A stretch of 64,000 nt of DNA, taken from contig CBDAQP010000001.1 of the NCBI GenBank assembly GCA_965199245.1, forward strand, positions 682,001-746,000. Reading direction: 5' to 3'. This stretch comes from Carbonatibacter sp965199245. GTDB taxonomy: Bacteria; Pseudomonadota; Alphaproteobacteria; Kiloniellales; Kiloniellaceae. The notes under the pieces were generated by a model, which saw nothing but the letters and a program-made list of their open reading frames with translations, was not told the origin of the DNA and made no database searches. This document shows, in pieces, positions 62,701 to 64,000 of this stretch (position 1 is the stretch's first letter; every line of letters starts with the position of its first letter). Made by a program: the position numbers and the translations under genes.

Positions 62701-62803
62701 CGCCCCCCAGTTTCAAGGGATCATGCCCCCACCGCGCCAACACGCCCCGGGCCAGCACATCACCAAACGACAGATCATGCGGAATGGAAAAAACAGATGT
62801 CAT
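59780..62803 (-). CDS. addB: Double-strand break repair protein AddB
   Basis: AddB partners AddA; it has an inactivated helicase-like fold and a C-terminal nuclease. The 1007-residue protein starts with the AddB N-terminal pattern (FGDVLARGVLARWGHDPLKL, VRILLPTRRACRALQQAFLR) and ends with the PD-(D/E)XK nuclease in LRARADRIDFRTDGGVEILD followed by YKTG. ATG at 62803. Both a dispersed 79-bp repeat and a 24-bp tandem repeat lie directly upstream. Confidence 0.94.
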   Translation of the reverse strand: MTSVFSIPHDLSFGDVLARGVLARWGHDPLKLGGVRILLPTRRACRALQQAFLRVSEGQSLILPALIPLGDLDDDEEGSGFFDVEDCEGALPPPLSPLRRQLLLARLVQHRAQVRGEQLPDNQALHLARELGRLLDQVETEGLCLSRLADLVPEDYAEHWQVTLEFLGILTEHWPAIQRETGAIGPKERRRKVLETQARRWQETPPPYPVIIAGSTGSIPAVAALMSVVAAAPQGQVVLPGLDCEASPEVWKDIGNDPVHPQYGLARVLRRLGLGREEVGFWGTTPEDGQDRGLSARSALIHMALRPAQAMYDWIAFIAEKSAQADFFDTALRGVVRIDCQDSPQESLVIALLLRSVLEKPGKTAILITPDQKLARRVRADLGRWGVEIDSSAGAPLSESRPAVFLRLCAEAVAAGFAPVPLLALLKHPLAACGLTPGRLRQVVRVLERRARRGPRPPRGLEGLLEAVRGNKDCCALLATFSDFVAPFAAALGEALGPETLRTTKLADVLPSHIRFAEQLAGTTDQEGAERLWAGDSGASLADFVSELLDCADTAPVLDPKGYPDVFAALMVGRVVRPPYGTHPRLMILGTIEARMQRADVVIMGGLNEGTWPGEPDIGPWMSRPMRQDFGLRAPEESIGLSAQDFLQGFCAPELYMTRSRKVAGTPTRPSRWLLRLESLLAGCDRKFRDDTSKWCGRADQLDRPQGSPRPVARPEPRPPVAARPRDLSVTWIETWTRDPYALYAGKILKLKKLRPLDEDPTVAQKGQFIHKALEQFIAEGAMAGPDPLARLLKLGQEAFEAFDPLRAYPHLWAFWWPRFERIAHWVVEQERRRDLSASEVEVKGVLTLICGFKLRARADRIDFRTDGGVEILDYKTGVLPTVADVRSGLSPQLPLEAAILQEGRFSTGEGAVLPTREATSLCYWKLSGGEPAGEIRMIENERMPVAEIVEGTLARVKEMIVAFDDPQRPYLARPAGVRPLKYNDYEHLARVREWSVSASEDNNNDG

Positions 62804-62810
62804 CCGGGTA

Positions 62811-62889
62811 CCTCTAAAAACACCACGCCGCAACTAGCCGGCAGAAAAACCGCTTTCGGGAACCCGCGTAACGTATTTGAGGATCGCAG
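62811..62889. repeat. 79-bp interspersed repeat, copy 2
   Basis: The counterpart of 30942-31020, gapless over 79 bp at roughly three quarters identity. Here it begins only 8 bp ahead of the addB start. In this copy the block GAAAGC-x-GTTTTTC replaces the central near-palindrome. Confidence 0.7.
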
Positions 62890-62891
62890 GC

Positions 62892-62963
62892 CGTGTCGCA
62901 CGCGCACAAAAAATTCGTGTCGCACGCGCATAAAAAAGTCATGTTGCACGCGTACAAATTTGT
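62892..62963. repeat. Three 24-bp tandem units
   Basis: Three adjacent units each begin CGTGTCGCACGCGCA (the third diverged to CATGTTGCACGCGTA) and end in an A-rich tail. They follow the 79-bp repeat directly, between addB and the nucleotidyltransferase gene on the minus-strand path. Confidence 0.75.
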
Positions 62964-63013
62964 ATCAGTTTGACGCACCAGATGACAAGGATCCGATTTT
63001 TTAGAGATCCTTA

Positions 63014-63751
63014 TCAGATTAAACTCACGATTCCCCGCGCCCGCAGAGACTCTTCGACCTGCGCCAATCCCTGTGGCGTTCCCACATCAAACCACGCGCC
63101 ACGATGCACCAAACCATAGAGCCGCCCCTGCGTGATGAGACGGTTAAAAATCTCCACCGCAGAAAAGGCCCCGCGCGGCGCATCGGCAAAGGCATCGGCT
63201 CCCATCACGCGCAACCCCGTAAAAACATAAGGTGCAGTCCCCGCCGCCCCCCGGGGGCGCAGACGACCACCCGGATCAAGGAAATAATCCCCTTGATGGC
63301 CCGCCGCCTGCTCCGTGGGCTGGAGGAGCAAAAGCCCGGACATCCGCTGTGCATCCCAGGCCTGCGCCAGGCGCACCAGCGCAGGCTCGGCATCATCCAG
63401 CCAGACCATATCACTATTCATCACATAAAATGCAGACGGCCCCAGATGGGGCAGGGCCTGCACAATCGCCCCGCCAGTATCCAACAGCTCACGCTCGGGC
63501 GATGACACCACCCGGGGACTGGGCCAGCCTGCCACAAAATCATCGATCTGCTGACCCAGATAGTGGCTATTGACCACCGCCTGTTCCACCCCCACCGCCG
63601 CCAGGCGATGCAAAATCATCGCCAGGAGCGGCGTTCCCAAAACAGGAATCAAGGGCTTGGGCCGCTCAAGGGTCAGAGGCCGCATCCGCGTTCCATACCC
63701 TGCCGCCAGAACCATGGCCCGCCTCGGTTCGCGTGTGTGTTCACCCCCCAT
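63014..63751 (-). CDS. Nucleotidyltransferase (MurU-like)
   Basis: The 245-residue sugar-nucleotide enzyme has the signature AMVLAAGYGTRMRPLTLERP with PKPLIPVLGTPLL, and a donor-binding NSDMVWLD. In related alphaproteobacteria this gene, with the kinase AmgK, forms the MurNAc recycling pair of cell-wall salvage; the product is also annotated mannose-1-phosphate guanylyltransferase. The ATG at 63751 overlaps the end of tsaE by 11 bp, leaving no room for an amgK gene between them. Followed by addB after about 210 bp. Confidence 0.85.
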   Translation of the reverse strand: MGGEHTREPRRAMVLAAGYGTRMRPLTLERPKPLIPVLGTPLLAMILHRLAAVGVEQAVVNSHYLGQQIDDFVAGWPSPRVVSSPERELLDTGGAIVQALPHLGPSAFYVMNSDMVWLDDAEPALVRLAQAWDAQRMSGLLLLQPTEQAAGHQGDYFLDPGGRLRPRGAAGTAPYVFTGLRVMGADAFADAPRGAFSAVEIFNRLITQGRLYGLVHRGAWFDVGTPQGLAQVEESLRARGIVSLI

Positions 63752-64000
63752 GCGCACCCCACCTGGCAATTAGGGACTTAAAACGCCGGGTGACGGCATC
63801 GGGAACCTCCAAAGTCACCCAACGCCCCCCAAAGTCACCTGACCCAGAGTCACTTGCCTCTGCAAAGTCCAACTGCACCCCTAAAGCTCCCGGGGGTAAA
63901 AGACTCCCCAGACGCTCTGGCCATTCAATCAGGCTCAGTCCATCGCAAAAGGCCTCGTCAATGCCCAATTCATAGGCCTCCTCCGGACAATGCAGGCGAT
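63741..64000 (-). CDS. tsaE: tRNA threonylcarbamoyladenosine ATPase TsaE, C-terminal part
   Basis: The frame enters from the right edge and reads PEEAYELGIDEAFCDGLSLI with IEWPERLGSLLP, the conserved C-terminal part of TsaE, which drives t6A modification of tRNA. The Walker A region lies outside the window. It overlaps the nucleotidyltransferase start, so the two are coupled. Confidence 0.88.
   Translation of the reverse strand, partial: RLHCPEEAYELGIDEAFCDGLSLIEWPERLGSLLPPGALGVQLDFAEASDSGSGDFGGRWVTLEVPDAVTRRFKSLIARWGAHGG

Overview
The window comes from an alphaproteobacterium, most likely of the Rhodospirillales type. I infer this from gene content and order: a DUF4167 protein beside prmC and prfA, a lysC-ptsP pair, sdhE-mfd with divergent recG, AddAB instead of RecBCD, a CarD/CdnL factor, an IalB-family protein, and tsaE-nucleotidyltransferase-addB-addA-trxA. 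It carries a glutamyl-tRNA reductase (C5 haem pathway), whereas many alphaproteobacteria use 5-aminolevulinate synthase. No rRNA, tRNA or CRISPR array was recognised.

Region 1 (1-11.0 kb) is accessory and heavily eroded. It holds a broken IS5-family transposase, an intact HEPN-domain gene beside gene fragments and a frameshifted BrxR/CapW-like WYL regulator, and a decayed DUF1640-type coiled-coil gene. Next is a compact minus-strand operon of four overlapping genes: a long di-haem peroxidase-like protein, a PhnD-like binding protein, a PhnC-like ATPase and a PhnE-like permease, with a near-perfect palindrome in front. Then come an IS630 element inserted in an unknown gene, a Sel1-repeat gene cut by an amber codon, and a truncated IS5/IS427-type copy abutting a second IS630 element.

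Region 2 (11.0-20.5 kb) returns to core genes: a MOSC protein and an ornithine-cyclodeaminase-family enzyme on plus, then a minus-strand run rodZ-like, ispG, hisS, hemA, prfA, prmC, DUF4167. Region 3 (20.6-28.4 kb) is an envelope-flavoured block: a lipoprotein hydrolase, a heptad-repeat coiled-coil membrane protein, a methyltransferase with a regulatory domain, a 1.2 kb-codon autotransporter and an IalB-family secreted protein. It sits between ptsP and the rodZ-ispG run and looks like an insertion into a housekeeping stretch.

Region 4 (28.6-48 kb) is core metabolism and DNA repair: ptsP, lysC, ubiG, accA, a secreted Sel1-like protein, cysK-sseA, a phosphotransferase, a DsbA-family oxidoreductase, mfd, sdhE, recG, a peroxiredoxin and uvrB. 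Region 5 (48-50.3 kb) has a GT10 fucosyltransferase-like gene and nested IS remnants. Region 6 (50.3-64 kb) has purB, carD, a metallophosphatase-like protein lacking expected catalytic residues, an M48 lipoprotein protease, an SNase-like protein, trxA, addA, addB, a MurU-like nucleotidyltransferase and the end of tsaE.

The strongest candidates for something undescribed are the peroxidase-ABC importer operon with its palindromic operator, the decayed HEPN/WYL defence-like locus, and a 79-bp interspersed repeat found upstream of both ptsP and addB.
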